Shown here: positions 37,503 through 47,080 of the stretch, piece by piece
How the letters are laid out: every line of letters begins with the position of its first letter
Position numbering within the stretch: position 1 is the first letter of the stretch
NCBI GenBank assembly: GCA_964342825.1
Contig: CAYFHO010000011.1
Location: 37,824-101,823 of the forward strand
Source: AAA164-E04 sp964342825
GTDB taxonomy: Bacteria; Verrucomicrobiota; Verrucomicrobiia; Limisphaerales; AAA164-E04
Reading direction: 5' to 3'
Length of the DNA: 64,000 bases
Notes under the pieces: model-generated
What the model was told of the DNA's origin: nothing
Databases searched by the model: none
The model's input: the letters and a program-made list of their open reading frames with translations, nothing else
Translations under genes and position numbers: made by a program

Positions 37503-38285
37503 TTACCCGCTCGACGATTCATCATGCTTCAATTTGCCGCGATTGAAGAATTCGCGAACTTTGGCATTCGGGTGTGTTCTCTGCAAGGTTTTTGGCGGTC
37601 CGTCGGCAATGATTCCCTTTGTCTGCGGATCGAGCATGATGATGCGGTCTGCTATGGCAAAGATGCTTGACAGCTCGTGTGAGACAATCACAAAGGTGAT
37701 CCCCAGACTGTCGGATAGCCTGCGAATCAGCGCATCCAGCTCCGATGAGGTAATCGGATCGAGCCCTGCAGAAGGTTCATCCAGAAAAAGGATCTCGGGG
37801 TCCAATGCCATCGCTCGTGCAATCGCTGCCCGTTTTTGCATGCCACCACTGACTTCCGACGGATAATGCTTGGTGTAGTTTCCGAGACCGACCAACGCCA
37901 GTTTCATGTGGGCAATCAAATTCATGGCATGCAAATCCAGCTCGGTATGTTCTTCAAGAGGAAGTCTCACATTTTCGAGCAAACTCATGGAGCCAAACAG
38001 GGCGCCGCTTTGATACATGACTCCGATGTTTTTCAGTATTGAAAGGTGTTCCTTTTCGTTGGCTTGAACGAGGTTTTGCTGAATGATTTCAATGGTCCCT
38101 TCTGCGGGGGGATAAAGTCCTATGAGATGTTTCAAGAGTGTACTCTTGCCGCATCCTGATCCCCCGAGAATGATGAAAACTTCTCCACGACGAACGACGA
38201 AATCAATCTGCTTTAAAATGACGGAGGTGCCGTAAGCGCATGTCAGTCCCTTGGTCTGGATCATGATGTCGTTTGCTGATTTCAT
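37503..38285 (-). CDS. mlaF: ABC transporter ATP-binding protein (MlaF-like)
   Basis: A 260-residue ATPase with Walker A GGSGCGKST, signature VSGGMQKRAAIARAMA and Walker B PEILFLDEPSAGLDP, followed by the switch histidine in FVIVSHEL. It energises lipid movement by the MCE transporter. The start is the ATG at 38285, which overlaps the mlaE stop by four bases (ATGA); the frame open upstream lies inside mlaE. Confidence 0.92.
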   Translation of the reverse strand: MKSANDIMIQTKGLTCAYGTSVILKQIDFVVRRGEVFIILGGSGCGKSTLLKHLIGLYPPAEGTIEIIQQNLVQANEKEHLSILKNIGVMYQSGALFGSMSLLENVRLPLEEHTELDLHAMNLIAHMKLALVGLGNYTKHYPSEVSGGMQKRAAIARAMALDPEILFLDEPSAGLDPITSSELDALIRRLSDSLGITFVIVSHELSSIFAIADRIIMLDPQTKGIIADGPPKTLQRTHPNAKVREFFNRGKLKHDESSSG

Positions 38286-39427
38286 AATCCCAGGATGTAA
38301 TAAATCACCGAAAAGAGTCCATCTGCCAAAACGATCAAAACAATCCCACTGACGACGGCGCGGGTCGTGCTTTGTCCCACAGCGCTGGCTCCGATGCGTG
38401 TTTGTAGTCCGCGCAGACAGCCTATTCCCGCCACCAGTAAACCGAATACACATGCTTTGAACAATCCTCCCCAGAGATCGGTCAAGGTGACGGCAGCTCG
38501 AATCTGATTGATGTAAACAATGGTTGGAAACCCCAGGCTGATGTAAACAACCCAGCCTCCTACCAGGCCCATGAAATTGGCAAACAAGGCAAGCAGTGGG
38601 GTCACGATTACTGAGGCCAGGATCCTTGGGATAGCCAGAAAACGAACCGGATCCAGCCCCATTGTTTTCAGGGCGTTCCCCTCTTCATTACCCTTCATCG
38701 TTCCGATCTCCGCCGCAAAAGCGGACCCCGATCGTCCCGCCAGTAAAATGGCAGTCATCAATGGGCCTAGTTCTCGAAGCATCGCCACACTGACCAAGTC
38801 GGCGATGAAAAGTTCCGCTGCAAATTGTTTCAATGGGATCGCCGATTGGAAAGCCATGATCAGGCCGATGAGAAAACAAATCAGGCAGACGATGGGCAAT
38901 GCATTCACACCAGCTCTCTCCAGAGTGATCACCATGTCCTTCCAACGGATGGATGATGGATGTTTCAATGCCACGACAAGGGCATAGGTCGATTCGCCTA
39001 CGAAACTCAAAAGTTGCTTGAGGTCCTGAAGGATTCCATCCGTCGTGCGACCAATTTCTTCCGCAAGTGGTATGGGCTTTGGCTTGGTGTCCGGTTCGGG
39101 TTTGAAGTGATCCAGGTCGAATTGATCCAGCAGATTTTGAAAATCTTTGTGGAGTCCTTCCAGTGTCACTTGAATTTGCGGACGACGTTTGGATTCCAAC
39201 AGAAGATCCGCAATCATGGCAATGCCTGTTCCGTCACAGTAGGTCACTCCTTGTGCGTCGAGGATAATTTTGTTGTCATCCGATGCCAATAATCTCTTTC
39301 GTGCATGGGCCCATGATTCGGCAATGGATTCCGTTCGCAGTTCACCCTTGAAAACCAGCCTCAGTGATTCACCGGTTTCGTCAACAAATTCCAGACTTGA
39401 GGAAGATGCATGCTGCAAGCTCGACAC
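38282..39427 (-). CDS. mlaE: MlaE-family permease fused to an N-terminal STAS domain
   Basis: A 381-residue protein. Residues about 10-110 form a STAS-like domain (IILDAQGVTYCDGTGIAMIADLLL) and about 150-381 an MlaE permease with five or six membrane helices, including RELGPLMTAILLAGRSGSAFAAEIG. In E. coli the STAS protein MlaB is separate and regulates MlaF, so the fusion delivers it in cis. The gene starts with GTG at 39427; an in-frame stop lies close upstream. It is the first gene of the operon and overlaps mlaF. Confidence 0.9.
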   Translation of the reverse strand: MSSLQHASSSSLEFVDETGESLRLVFKGELRTESIAESWAHARKRLLASDDNKIILDAQGVTYCDGTGIAMIADLLLESKRRPQIQVTLEGLHKDFQNLLDQFDLDHFKPEPDTKPKPIPLAEEIGRTTDGILQDLKQLLSFVGESTYALVVALKHPSSIRWKDMVITLERAGVNALPIVCLICFLIGLIMAFQSAIPLKQFAAELFIADLVSVAMLRELGPLMTAILLAGRSGSAFAAEIGTMKGNEEGNALKTMGLDPVRFLAIPRILASVIVTPLLALFANFMGLVGGWVVYISLGFPTIVYINQIRAAVTLTDLWGGLFKACVFGLLVAGIGCLRGLQTRIGASAVGQSTTRAVVSGIVLIVLADGLFSVIYYILGL

Positions 39428-39480
39428 GAAGCCATCTCACCGTCATTTAACAAGCAAGTCGAGTTTAAATCCACTGTTCT

Positions 39481-39640
39481 GGTAGGGCTGAGCTGCCGCT
39501 CGGCCTGCACGCTCCCTCCCTTTAAGGTAGATCAAAAAGTACTCAGACCTCTTGGCAAGTGGTGACAATACAAAGATGACCAGAAGCACGGTCTTTAGCG
39601 GTCAGGCCATGGTAGGGCAGAGCTGCTGCTCAGCCTGAAC
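39481..39640 (+). repeat. Two REP-like elements, same orientation, 130 bases apart
   Basis: Copies start at 39481 and 39611. Each begins GGTAGGGC and continues with GAGCTGC and a partly complementary arm that could form a short hairpin. They match the REP type-A units of the array at 62.7-64.0 kb. No type-B partner is clear here, so these may be decayed REPINs. They occupy the gap between mlaE and the second sulfatase. Confidence 0.75.
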
Positions 39641-39726
39641 GCGCCTTCCTGATTTGCCTGATCAGGAAACATCACGAATCAGAGAGTATGGTTGTTTCTC
39701 AAATGGCGATCGAGTAAAGTTCTCCC

Positions 39727-41121
39727 ATGCAATTTCTCACTCGATTTTTAGGCGTTTTTTTCCTGGGATTCGTGATGTCTTTGGGTGCTGGTGTCGCCAA
39801 CACACATGGGGCCACCGTGAGTGATCGGCCCAACATCATCTACGTGATGGCCGATGACCTGGGTTGGGGGGATCTGGGGTGCTATGGACAAAAACGAATT
39901 CACTCACCTAACCTCGATAAAATGGCTTCGGAGGGCATGCGTTTCACTCAGGTTTACGCCGGCTCCACGGTTTGTGCTCCTTCAAGATCCGTGCTCATGA
40001 CCGGACTGCACACAGGGCACACACGAGTGCGAGGCAATGCCAGGATTCCGCTGGAACCCGGGGATTTGACCGTGGCCGAAGTTCTGAAGGCCGATGGCTA
40101 CCAAACGGCATTGATTGGGAAATGGGGCTTGGGAGAACCGGAAACCACGGGGATTCCGCGTAAACAGGGTTTTGATTACTTTTACGGATATTTGAATCAA
40201 CGCCATGCTCATAATTATTATCCTACATATTTATGGAGAAATGAACAAAAAGTGGCGCTCAGGAACACGGTTCCGAGCGAAGATGCCGTAGGGGGAGGGG
40301 TGTCGGATAATAAACTGGATTACTCCCACGATCTGATCATGGATGAAGCACTCGGCTATATTCATGAACATGCAGGGAAACCTTTCTTTCTCTACCTGGC
40401 GCTGACCATTCCACATGCAAACAACGAAGCCAGGAGCGAGGGGATGGAGGTGCCGGACTTGGGGGATTATTCGGATCTGGATTGGCCGGAACCACAGAAA
40501 GGGCATGGTGCCATGATCAGTCGCATGGATCGGGATATGGGACGACTTTTCTTGGCTCTGAAAGAACTGGGTATTGATCAGGATACCATCGTTTTTTTCA
40601 CCTCCGACAATGGACCCCATAAAGAAGGCGGAAATGACCCTGATTTTAACGACTCGAACGGTCCCTTGCGTGGCATCAAACGGGCGATGTATGAAGGAGG
40701 GATACGAGTGCCGATGATTGTCCGTTGGCCTGGTCGGATTCAATCCGGTGTGGTGAATGACACAGCCTGGTATTTTGCAGACTTCCTACCTACAGCCGCT
40801 GACCTGGCTGGAGCCGAAATTCCAGGTGGCCTTGATGGTGTCAGTATCAAACCTACCTTGCTGGGGCAGCAACAGGACCTTTCAGATCGAATGATGTATT
40901 GGGAGTTCCATGAGCGTGGTTTCAAACAAGCGGCACGTTGGGGTAATTGGAAGGCAGTGCGGCTGGGCCTGAATAAACCGGTTGAGCTTTTTCATTTAAC
41001 CGGGGATGCAGGGGAACAATACGATATCGCCTCAAAATATCCCAAGGTCGTCGCCAAATTTGAAAGGTTTTTGAACCACGAAAGAACCGAATCAGAACAT
41101 TGGCCCATTAAAGGGAAATGA
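39727..41121 (+). CDS. Secreted arylsulfatase-family sulfatase
   Basis: A 464-residue sulfatase with a signal peptide (FLGVFFLGFVMSLGAGVANT). It has RPNIIYVMADDLGWGDLGCY with the metal-binding aspartates, the C-A-P-S-R formylglycine signature at Cys83, and GKWGLGEPE. The FFTSDNGPHKEGG segment supplies further metal and catalytic residues. It is of the subfamily closest to aryl- and heparan-type sulfatases of marine polysaccharide degraders. The substrate is not predictable. The first ATG after the REP elements is the start. Confidence 0.92.
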   Translation: MQFLTRFLGVFFLGFVMSLGAGVANTHGATVSDRPNIIYVMADDLGWGDLGCYGQKRIHSPNLDKMASEGMRFTQVYAGSTVCAPSRSVLMTGLHTGHTRVRGNARIPLEPGDLTVAEVLKADGYQTALIGKWGLGEPETTGIPRKQGFDYFYGYLNQRHAHNYYPTYLWRNEQKVALRNTVPSEDAVGGGVSDNKLDYSHDLIMDEALGYIHEHAGKPFFLYLALTIPHANNEARSEGMEVPDLGDYSDLDWPEPQKGHGAMISRMDRDMGRLFLALKELGIDQDTIVFFTSDNGPHKEGGNDPDFNDSNGPLRGIKRAMYEGGIRVPMIVRWPGRIQSGVVNDTAWYFADFLPTAADLAGAEIPGGLDGVSIKPTLLGQQQDLSDRMMYWEFHERGFKQAARWGNWKAVRLGLNKPVELFHLTGDAGEQYDIASKYPKVVAKFERFLNHERTESEHWPIKGK

Positions 41122-41242
41122 ACCCATGGCGAATCCAGCCAAATAGGAACTGACACTGATGATCGTGATCTTAAGTATTTGGTGCATCGCAAAGGCGGTA
41201 GGTTTCGTGGTTTTCGGCGCCGCCGTGTGAATTCTGAAATTG

Positions 41243-42433
41243 TTATTTGGTTTCATCCTCCTCCACGACCATCACTTTAGGCAGAATTTTAATAACCCAG
41301 ATCAGGATTGCGGCTATCCAGCATATGGCGGCATAGATGTAATGTGATTTCATGATTTTGGGCCAGATGTCTCCGCTAACCCGTGAAACCATGCCCACCC
41401 AGATAAGGGCGATCATCACCGCAAACCACACCGTTTTTTTCTGAAGTAACCCAATATTCCCGCTGTGCCCCAGGATCACTCGAGTCGCCACGGTCAAAGT
41501 CAGCGCGCTCAAACCTCCCACCAAGGACCAATGCACCCAGGCGATTCTGTATTCAGGCAGAAGAGCTCCAAGGAAGTAAGCCGATGGCAAGGCCCAAAGG
41601 CAAAGGCTGATGCATTTAACGAGGATGTTGCCTCGAAAAAACAGGAGTGAGGGGGGTAATTCTTTCGACAAATACCAGCTGATCAACAAACCCCTGAGCA
41701 ATAATCCGCAGCGGTTGAAATCAAATGCCTCCGCAACCATGCTGCCCAGAATGCCTAGTGCCAGGATGCAGGCTCTTTTTGCTCTTTGCATCCATTCAGG
41801 CGTGGGATGCAGGCAGTCGGGAAGATCGTGAAATCCTGGTTCCTGGATGAATTTGGGCAGGAAGAATGGGCAAACACCGAGAAATGGCAGCAATGGCCAG
41901 GCTTGATACAGCAACAAAGGACGGATCTGAATCAAAAAAGCTGAGGAATCTGGCTCCCATTCCATCAGGGATAAAATAGCTCCTGAGATCGCACAGAGGA
42001 TGGCTGGAAGGACCAGTATAAAGCCAGGGGGAGGGAGGCATTTGCGATCACGAAAATGCAGGTAAAGCTGCGCAGACAAGAGCAGCATCAATAGCAGAAA
42101 CAACTGGTTTCCAGTGCGCACCGGGCCATGACTGAGGGTGACATTCATGGCTATGTATGTGATTGCCATCAAAACCAGAATTCCGATTCGGTTGCTTCTG
42201 GAGTCCATCAATCGTGGAATGGCGGTGAGCGCGAACCCGACAATAAAACCGCCCAAAAACCCCTCGGTCATTAAAAAAGCATGATTTTGACCGGGATAAC
42301 TTGAATTCTCTATCCAGAACATCATGGGCCATTTCATCACTCCAATGCTCCCATAAATCAATGCCAACGGAAAAAAGAAGCGAAAAGGTTCCGATTGGAG
42401 GAGTTTTAAAAGGTTGGGGGCATTTTTATTCAT
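41243..42433 (-). CDS. NnrS family membrane protein
   Basis: A 396-residue protein with 10-12 hydrophobic segments, covering the expected length of NnrS. Typical elements are FRFFFPLALIYGSIGV, the histidine in AFLMTEGFLGGFIVGFALTA, and TRVILGHSG near the C-terminus. NnrS is a heme- and copper-containing inner-membrane protein that helps cells survive nitric oxide. No denitrification or NO-sensor gene is adjacent. It converges with the sulfatase gene. Confidence 0.85.
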   Translation of the reverse strand: MNKNAPNLLKLLQSEPFRFFFPLALIYGSIGVMKWPMMFWIENSSYPGQNHAFLMTEGFLGGFIVGFALTAIPRLMDSRSNRIGILVLMAITYIAMNVTLSHGPVRTGNQLFLLLMLLLSAQLYLHFRDRKCLPPPGFILVLPAILCAISGAILSLMEWEPDSSAFLIQIRPLLLYQAWPLLPFLGVCPFFLPKFIQEPGFHDLPDCLHPTPEWMQRAKRACILALGILGSMVAEAFDFNRCGLLLRGLLISWYLSKELPPSLLFFRGNILVKCISLCLWALPSAYFLGALLPEYRIAWVHWSLVGGLSALTLTVATRVILGHSGNIGLLQKKTVWFAVMIALIWVGMVSRVSGDIWPKIMKSHYIYAAICWIAAILIWVIKILPKVMVVEEDETK

Positions 42434-42499
42434 TCCGTAACTTATTGTATGTTAGGTAAATGAGTGATCTCTGCAAGGAAATTTGAAAATACTTTGAAC

Positions 42500-42680
42500 A
42501 AATTCACCCTTTGCCGGGTCTTATTATCTGTAGTTGTTCATGTTCTCCTGGAGTTCATAGTTGCTCATTAGGTTACATCGTTTGGTTTAGTGAAAACGAT
42601 GACGCATTGTTCAGATGCGTTGGTTTAGTTGTTTGGGTTAGAAAAGCACCGGTAAGGGATTACCGGTGCTTTTCGTTTTT
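42500..42680 (+). ncRNA. Candidate structured RNA ending in a terminator
   Basis: A gene-free stretch with three successive perfect hairpins: CATCGTTT/AAACGATG (42576-42601), ACGCAT/ATGCGT (42602-42620, directly abutting), and AAAAGCACCGGTA/TACCGGTGCTTTT (42642-42673) followed by a T-run to about 42681. Such a series ending in a strong terminator, with no plausible ORF, suggests a small RNA on the plus strand. The 5' end is not defined, and no promoter is convincing. It could instead be a decayed gene end. I do not recognise a known RNA family. Confidence 0.35.
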
Positions 42681-42681
42681 T
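42642..42681 (+). terminator. Strong Rho-independent terminator
   Basis: AAAAGCACCGGTA (42642-42654) pairs perfectly with TACCGGTGCTTTT (42661-42673) around a 6-base loop, then CG and a run of seven Ts. No protein gene runs into it from the plus side, so it belongs to the candidate RNA or is orphaned. Confidence 0.85.
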
Positions 42682-42723
42682 TGCTTGTGGTTGATCAGAT
42701 GTGGTCAGAGGTTTTAAAAGATG

Positions 42724-42784
42724 AACGCAGATAATGAGGAGAAATTCTTAAAACAACCTGCGTAAATCGGCTGAATCTGCGGTT
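42724..42784. repeat. Small inverted repeat of ACGCAGAT/ATCTGCG type
   Basis: AACGCAGAT near 42725-42733 is inverted as AATCTGCGGTT near 42774-42784, with another CTGCGTAAA motif between. Repeats of this ACGCAGAT type are scattered through many environmental bacterial genomes. A similar stretch lies at 54115-54130. Role unknown. Confidence 0.4.
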
Positions 42785-42811
42785 AATATTTTTTATCTTA
42801 TCCTTGTTTGT

Positions 42812-43030
42812 TTAAATCTTGGCCAAAGCTGAGAAGGCATTGACCCCTTGAATTGTGTCGGAGTCTATTTGCTTAATCCGTTTTTGGATCTCTGACCAAA
42901 ATCCAGGTTCCAGACCTTCAGTGTCCTCGCGCTCATAAATGGCCATGGTCAGTTGTGAATGCAGGTTGACCAAGTCTTCCAACGGAAGATCCGGAATCCG
43001 TTCACCAACTTTTTGTCCTTCGTTTGTCAT
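42812..43030 (-). CDS. Small protein of unknown function
   Basis: A 72-residue acidic, helical protein with no signal peptide. The central segment (LEDLVNLHSQLTMAIYERED, then GFWSEIQKRIKQID) looks like two or three amphipathic helices. It could be a small antitoxin-like component, since it lies next to a defence island, but no toxin gene is adjacent and I do not recognise the family. The ATG at 43030 has no strong ribosome site. Confidence 0.45.
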   Translation of the reverse strand: MTNEGQKVGERIPDLPLEDLVNLHSQLTMAIYEREDTEGLEPGFWSEIQKRIKQIDSDTIQGVNAFSALAKI

Positions 43031-43625
43031 GGTGTCACCTTACTACCTTCGGCCGAATATTGGAAGGGGTAGGCTGGCTGCTGACAGGAAAGGGATTTAA
43101 ACCGCATCACCACTTTGCGGGATCTACGAGATTTCGCCGATGGTATTTGTTGCCATAATTATGTGTGTTCATCTGTTTAACGTCGTAGTTCCCGCATGGC
43201 GATGATGTGGGGATGGTTAATGGATCGTCCGGTTTTCCTTCTTTTCAAAAACATTGCGTCACGCTAGCATCCTGCTAAACAAGAAATAGTTAACTCATGG
43301 GTAGATTGAAACTCAAATTTAGGGGGATCGCTTGAGTCATCAGCTCGCAAAAGAGAAATTATTGGAATCCTGGATGAGGGATGCTGACTGTTCCATGCAT
43401 CAAGTCATCGCCGCTCCGAAATTCGAGTGTTCTATCCTCCCTTTCATTTTTTCCAAACGCCCTTGCTTGTGGCTTCATCAATTGTGAGCCGATTATTGAA
43501 GAAAACATAAGGTCAGTCAGGAGTAAATCCGCTTTCTTGGGGTCACACAGTCAGGAATACATTCATGCAAAAGAACCAACAGCAATCGGCAGGAGCGTGC
43601 GGACAATTCTTACACAGCATGGCGT
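43031..43625. other. Left-flank intergenic region of the defence island
   Basis: Almost 600 bases before rhuM. It has no convincing gene: short open frames exist but with no good start site and no recognisable product. It probably carries the promoter of the rhuM-hsd operon. Base composition changes near 43.6 kb, where the GC-richer island genes start. No att site or integrase was seen. Confidence 0.5.
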
Positions 43626-44627
43626 ATGAGTGATCTTATTCTCTATACCTCTGAAGACGGAAAGACCCGTATCGACCTGCGGGTGGAGGGGCAGACCGTA
43701 TGGCTCACTCAGCTTGAGATCGCGGAGCTTTTTCAGACTACCAAGCAAAACGTTTCCCTCCACGCCAAGAACATTTTCGTTGAAGGCGAGCTGCTGGAAA
43801 AATCAGTTGTCAAGGAATCCTTGACAACTGCCACTGACAAAAAGCGCTATAAGACAAAGCTCTACAATTTGGATCTTATTCTCGCGATCGGTTACCGAGT
43901 CCGTTCATCTCGTGGAACCCAGTTCCGCCAGTGGGCTACCACCCACCTGCGTGAATACCTTGTCAAAGGCTTCGTCATGGACGACGAGCGCCTCAAGAAT
44001 CCCGGTGGTTGGGATTATTTCGACGAACTCCTGGCTCGTATCAGAGACATCCGGGCCTCGGAAAAACGCTTTTACCAGAAAGTCCGTGATCTTTTCGCCC
44101 TCAGCAGCGACTACCAGGCGCGTGAAAAAGAGACTCAGCTCTTCTTTGCAGAAGTACAGAACAAACTTCTATTTGCCGTTACCGGCCACACCGCAGCTGA
44201 GCTGATCGTTGGCCGTGCGGACCCGCACGCTCCCAACATGGCCCTCACCGCATGGAGTGGCTCCCGCGTGCGTAAACACGATGTTATTGTGGCAAAAAAC
44301 TACCTCGCCGGACCCGAAATCGACACCCTGAACCGTCTCGTCGTCATTTTCCTCGAACAGGCCGAGCTACGCGTGCAGCAGCGAAAGGACCTCACCCTCG
44401 ACTACTGGCGCGTAAACGTGGATCGTATGCTGGAATTCAACGAACAAATCGTCCTCGAAGGCCCCGGCTCGGTCAGCACCGAGCAAATGAAGCAAATCGC
44501 CCGCGAACGTTATGAGGACTTCGATGCAAACCGCAGGCGGCAGGAGGCCATCGAGGCCGACTTGGAGGATCTGAAGGCCATCGAAGATTTGGAAAAGGAC
44601 ATTAAGCGCAAAAAGGGAAATCATTAA
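43626..44627 (+). CDS. RhuM-family protein
   Basis: A 333-residue RhuM-like protein. The N-terminus has a winged/HTH-like part (TVWLTQLEIAELFQTTKQNV) and the family segment YNLDLILAIGYRVRSSRGTQFRQWA. The C-terminal half (about 190-280) has AVTGHTAAELIVGRAD and a Fic/Doc-like DALTAWS-type region, followed by a charged coiled coil. RhuM was named in Salmonella pathogenicity island 3 and is often encoded inside type I restriction operons. Its exact role is not known. It lies 66 bases upstream of hsdR in the same direction. Confidence 0.85.
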   Translation: MSDLILYTSEDGKTRIDLRVEGQTVWLTQLEIAELFQTTKQNVSLHAKNIFVEGELLEKSVVKESLTTATDKKRYKTKLYNLDLILAIGYRVRSSRGTQFRQWATTHLREYLVKGFVMDDERLKNPGGWDYFDELLARIRDIRASEKRFYQKVRDLFALSSDYQAREKETQLFFAEVQNKLLFAVTGHTAAELIVGRADPHAPNMALTAWSGSRVRKHDVIVAKNYLAGPEIDTLNRLVVIFLEQAELRVQQRKDLTLDYWRVNVDRMLEFNEQIVLEGPGSVSTEQMKQIARERYEDFDANRRRQEAIEADLEDLKAIEDLEKDIKRKKGNH

Positions 44628-44693
44628 AGTCCGGGATGAAACAAAGCGCGAATTTCGTATGGTGATCAATCAGCCGAATCTCAGGAACGTAGC

Positions 44694-47068
44694 ATGAACA
44701 AAAAAACACTCACTGAAGCGGACATCCGCACCAAGTTCATTACGCCTGCTCTCGACAGAGAGAAGAAGGGCTCCTGGGACGTCATGACTCAACTCCTGGA
44801 AGAGCATCCCTTTACCAGCGAGTCATCCTGCGAGGGAAGACCGTGCATCGAGGCGAGGCAAAGAAGGCTGATTACATTCTTTTCTACAAACCGAACATTC
44901 CCATCGCCGTCATCGAGGCGAAGGACAACAATCACGCCATCGGAGCCGGGATGCAACAAGCACTCGATTATGCCGAGACTCTTGATCTTCCTTTCGCCTA
45001 TAGTTCCAATGGAGACGGTTTTCTCGAACACGACCGCACTCCTGGCGCGAATCCCGTCGAACGGGAGATCCCTCTCGACCAGTTCCCAAGTCCCGAAGAA
45101 TTATGGCACCGGTATAGCGTCTCCAAGGGGTATAGTCCTCAGCAGCAAGCGATCGCCACTTTCGACTATTATGACGATGGTAGCGGTAAGAAACCACGTT
45201 ACTACCAGATAAACGCCATCAATCGAACGGTCGATGCCATTGCTCGTGGGAAGGATCGCCTTCTCCTTGTCATGGCGACGGGCACGGGCAAGACTTACAC
45301 TGCCTTTCAGATCATCTGGCGATTGTGGAAATCTGGCGCGAAGAAACGCATTCTCTTTCTCGTTGATCGAAACATACTTGCTGACCAGACCAAAACCAAC
45401 GACTTCAAACCGTTCGGTCAGGCGATGACCAAGATTACCAACCGAACGGTGGACAAGTCCTATGAAATCTACCTCTGCCTCTACCAGGCCGTTACCGGCA
45501 CGGAGGAAGTCAGCAACATCTACAAGCAATTCTCGCCCGATTTCTTTGACCTGATCATTGTTGACGAGTGCCATCGTGGCAGCGCCGCCGATGATGCGGC
45601 CTGGCGTCAGGTTCTGGAGTATTTCACCTCAGCTACGCAAATTGGTCTCACCGCCACACCAAAAGAGACAAAAGATGTCTCCAACATCGAATACTTTGGT
45701 GAACCCATCTATACCTACTCGCTTCGTCAGGGTATCAACGACGGCTTCCTCGCGCCCTACAAGGTTGTTCGGATCGGCCTCGACAAGGATCTCGATGGGT
45801 GGCGACCGGAAGCGGGCAAGCTCGATAAATATGGCTTCGAAATCGAGGACCGCGAATACAATGAGCGGGACATGGATCGCAACCTGGTTCTTGAACAGCG
45901 CACCGAACTGGTTTCGGCAAAGATCACCGAGTTCCTCAAGGCCACAAACCGTTACGCAAAGACCATTGTTTTCTGTGAGAACATTGACCACGCGGAACGC
46001 ATGCGGCAGGCACTCGTCAACGCCAACCCTGACCTCGCCGGCGAGAACAGCAAATACGTCATGCGCATCACCGGTGACAACAACGAAGGCAAGGCTCAGC
46101 TCGACAATTTCATCGACCCCGAGTCCACCTATCCGGTCATCGCCACCACATCCCAACTTATGTCCACTGGTGTGGATGCACAGACATGCCACCTCATCGT
46201 TCTCGACAAACGCATCAACAGCATGACTGAGTTCAAACAGATCATCGGTCGCGGCACACGGATCAACGAAGATTACGACAAGCTCTTCTTCACCATCATG
46301 GACTTCAAGCGGGCCACCGCGCTCTTCGCCGATCCCGATTTCGATGGCGAACCCGTTCAGATCTACGAACCGGAGGAAGGCGAAACGGTTGTTCCGCCAG
46401 ATGAGCCCGCCGAACCTGGTGGAGGGGAAGACTCACTGGAGGGGATCCTCGGAGAGCCGCCACCACCACCCTACGGCCCCGGTGGGGAAGGACATAGTGC
46501 CCCGAAGCGTTATTACGTCGATGATGTGGAGGTCAAAGTCGCCATTGAGCGGGTTCAATATCTCGACGCCGATGGCCGACTCATCACCGAATCGCTCACG
46601 GACTACACCCGCAAGACCCTGCGCAAATCTTTCGCTACCCTCGACGACTTTCTGACCCGATGGAACGCCGCCGAACAGAAAAAAGTTCTGATCGAGGAAC
46701 TGGCCGCTCAAGGGCTTTTCCTTGACGAGCTGGCGGACCAATTAGGGCACGATTACGACGCCTTTGACCTTATTTGCCACATTGCCTACGACCAACCACC
46801 GCTCACTCGCAAAGAACGTGCCGACGATGTGAAGAAGCGCAACGTGTTCGGCAAATACCGCGAGCAGGCGCGCGCCGTTCTCGAGGCGCTCCTTGCGAAA
46901 TACGCCGACAGCGGCATCCAGACCGTCGAGTCCATGGAGATCCTCAAAGTCGATCCTCTCCGCGGTTTTGGCACTCCCATTGAGATCGTGCAATTCTTCG
47001 GCGGGAAAACTGCCTACCGCGCCGCAATTCGAGACCTTGAAAACGCCATTTACACGACCGCTGCATAG
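44694..47068 (+). CDS. hsdR: Type I restriction enzyme R subunit, frameshifted near the 5' end
   Basis: HsdR is the nuclease/translocase subunit. The N-terminus reads MNKKTLTEADIRTKFITPAL in one frame from 44694, then similarity moves to the +2 frame near 44820 (VILRGKTVHRGEAKKADYI) and stays there to 47068. The nuclease motif (DYILFYK through VIEAKD), helicase motifs ATGTGKT, DECHRG and TATP, and the C-terminal domain are complete in the second frame. A GTG at 44843 with GAGGGAAG just upstream could restart translation, giving a 741-residue protein missing about 50 N-terminal residues. The shift may be a real mutation or a sequence error. hsdM follows 12 bases later. Confidence 0.8.
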
Positions 47069-47080
47069 AATTATTAACAC

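Noticed and set aside
43381..43629. An 82-codon plus-strand frame before rhuM.
   Set aside because: No Shine-Dalgarno and no recognisable product, and it overlaps the rhuM start. Treated as non-coding.
45558..46226. Long open frames on both strands inside hsdR and hsdM, for example 45558-46226 plus and 47843-48526 minus.
   Set aside because: The GC-rich third positions of the island create long shadow frames. The hsdR and hsdM frames carry all the family motifs.
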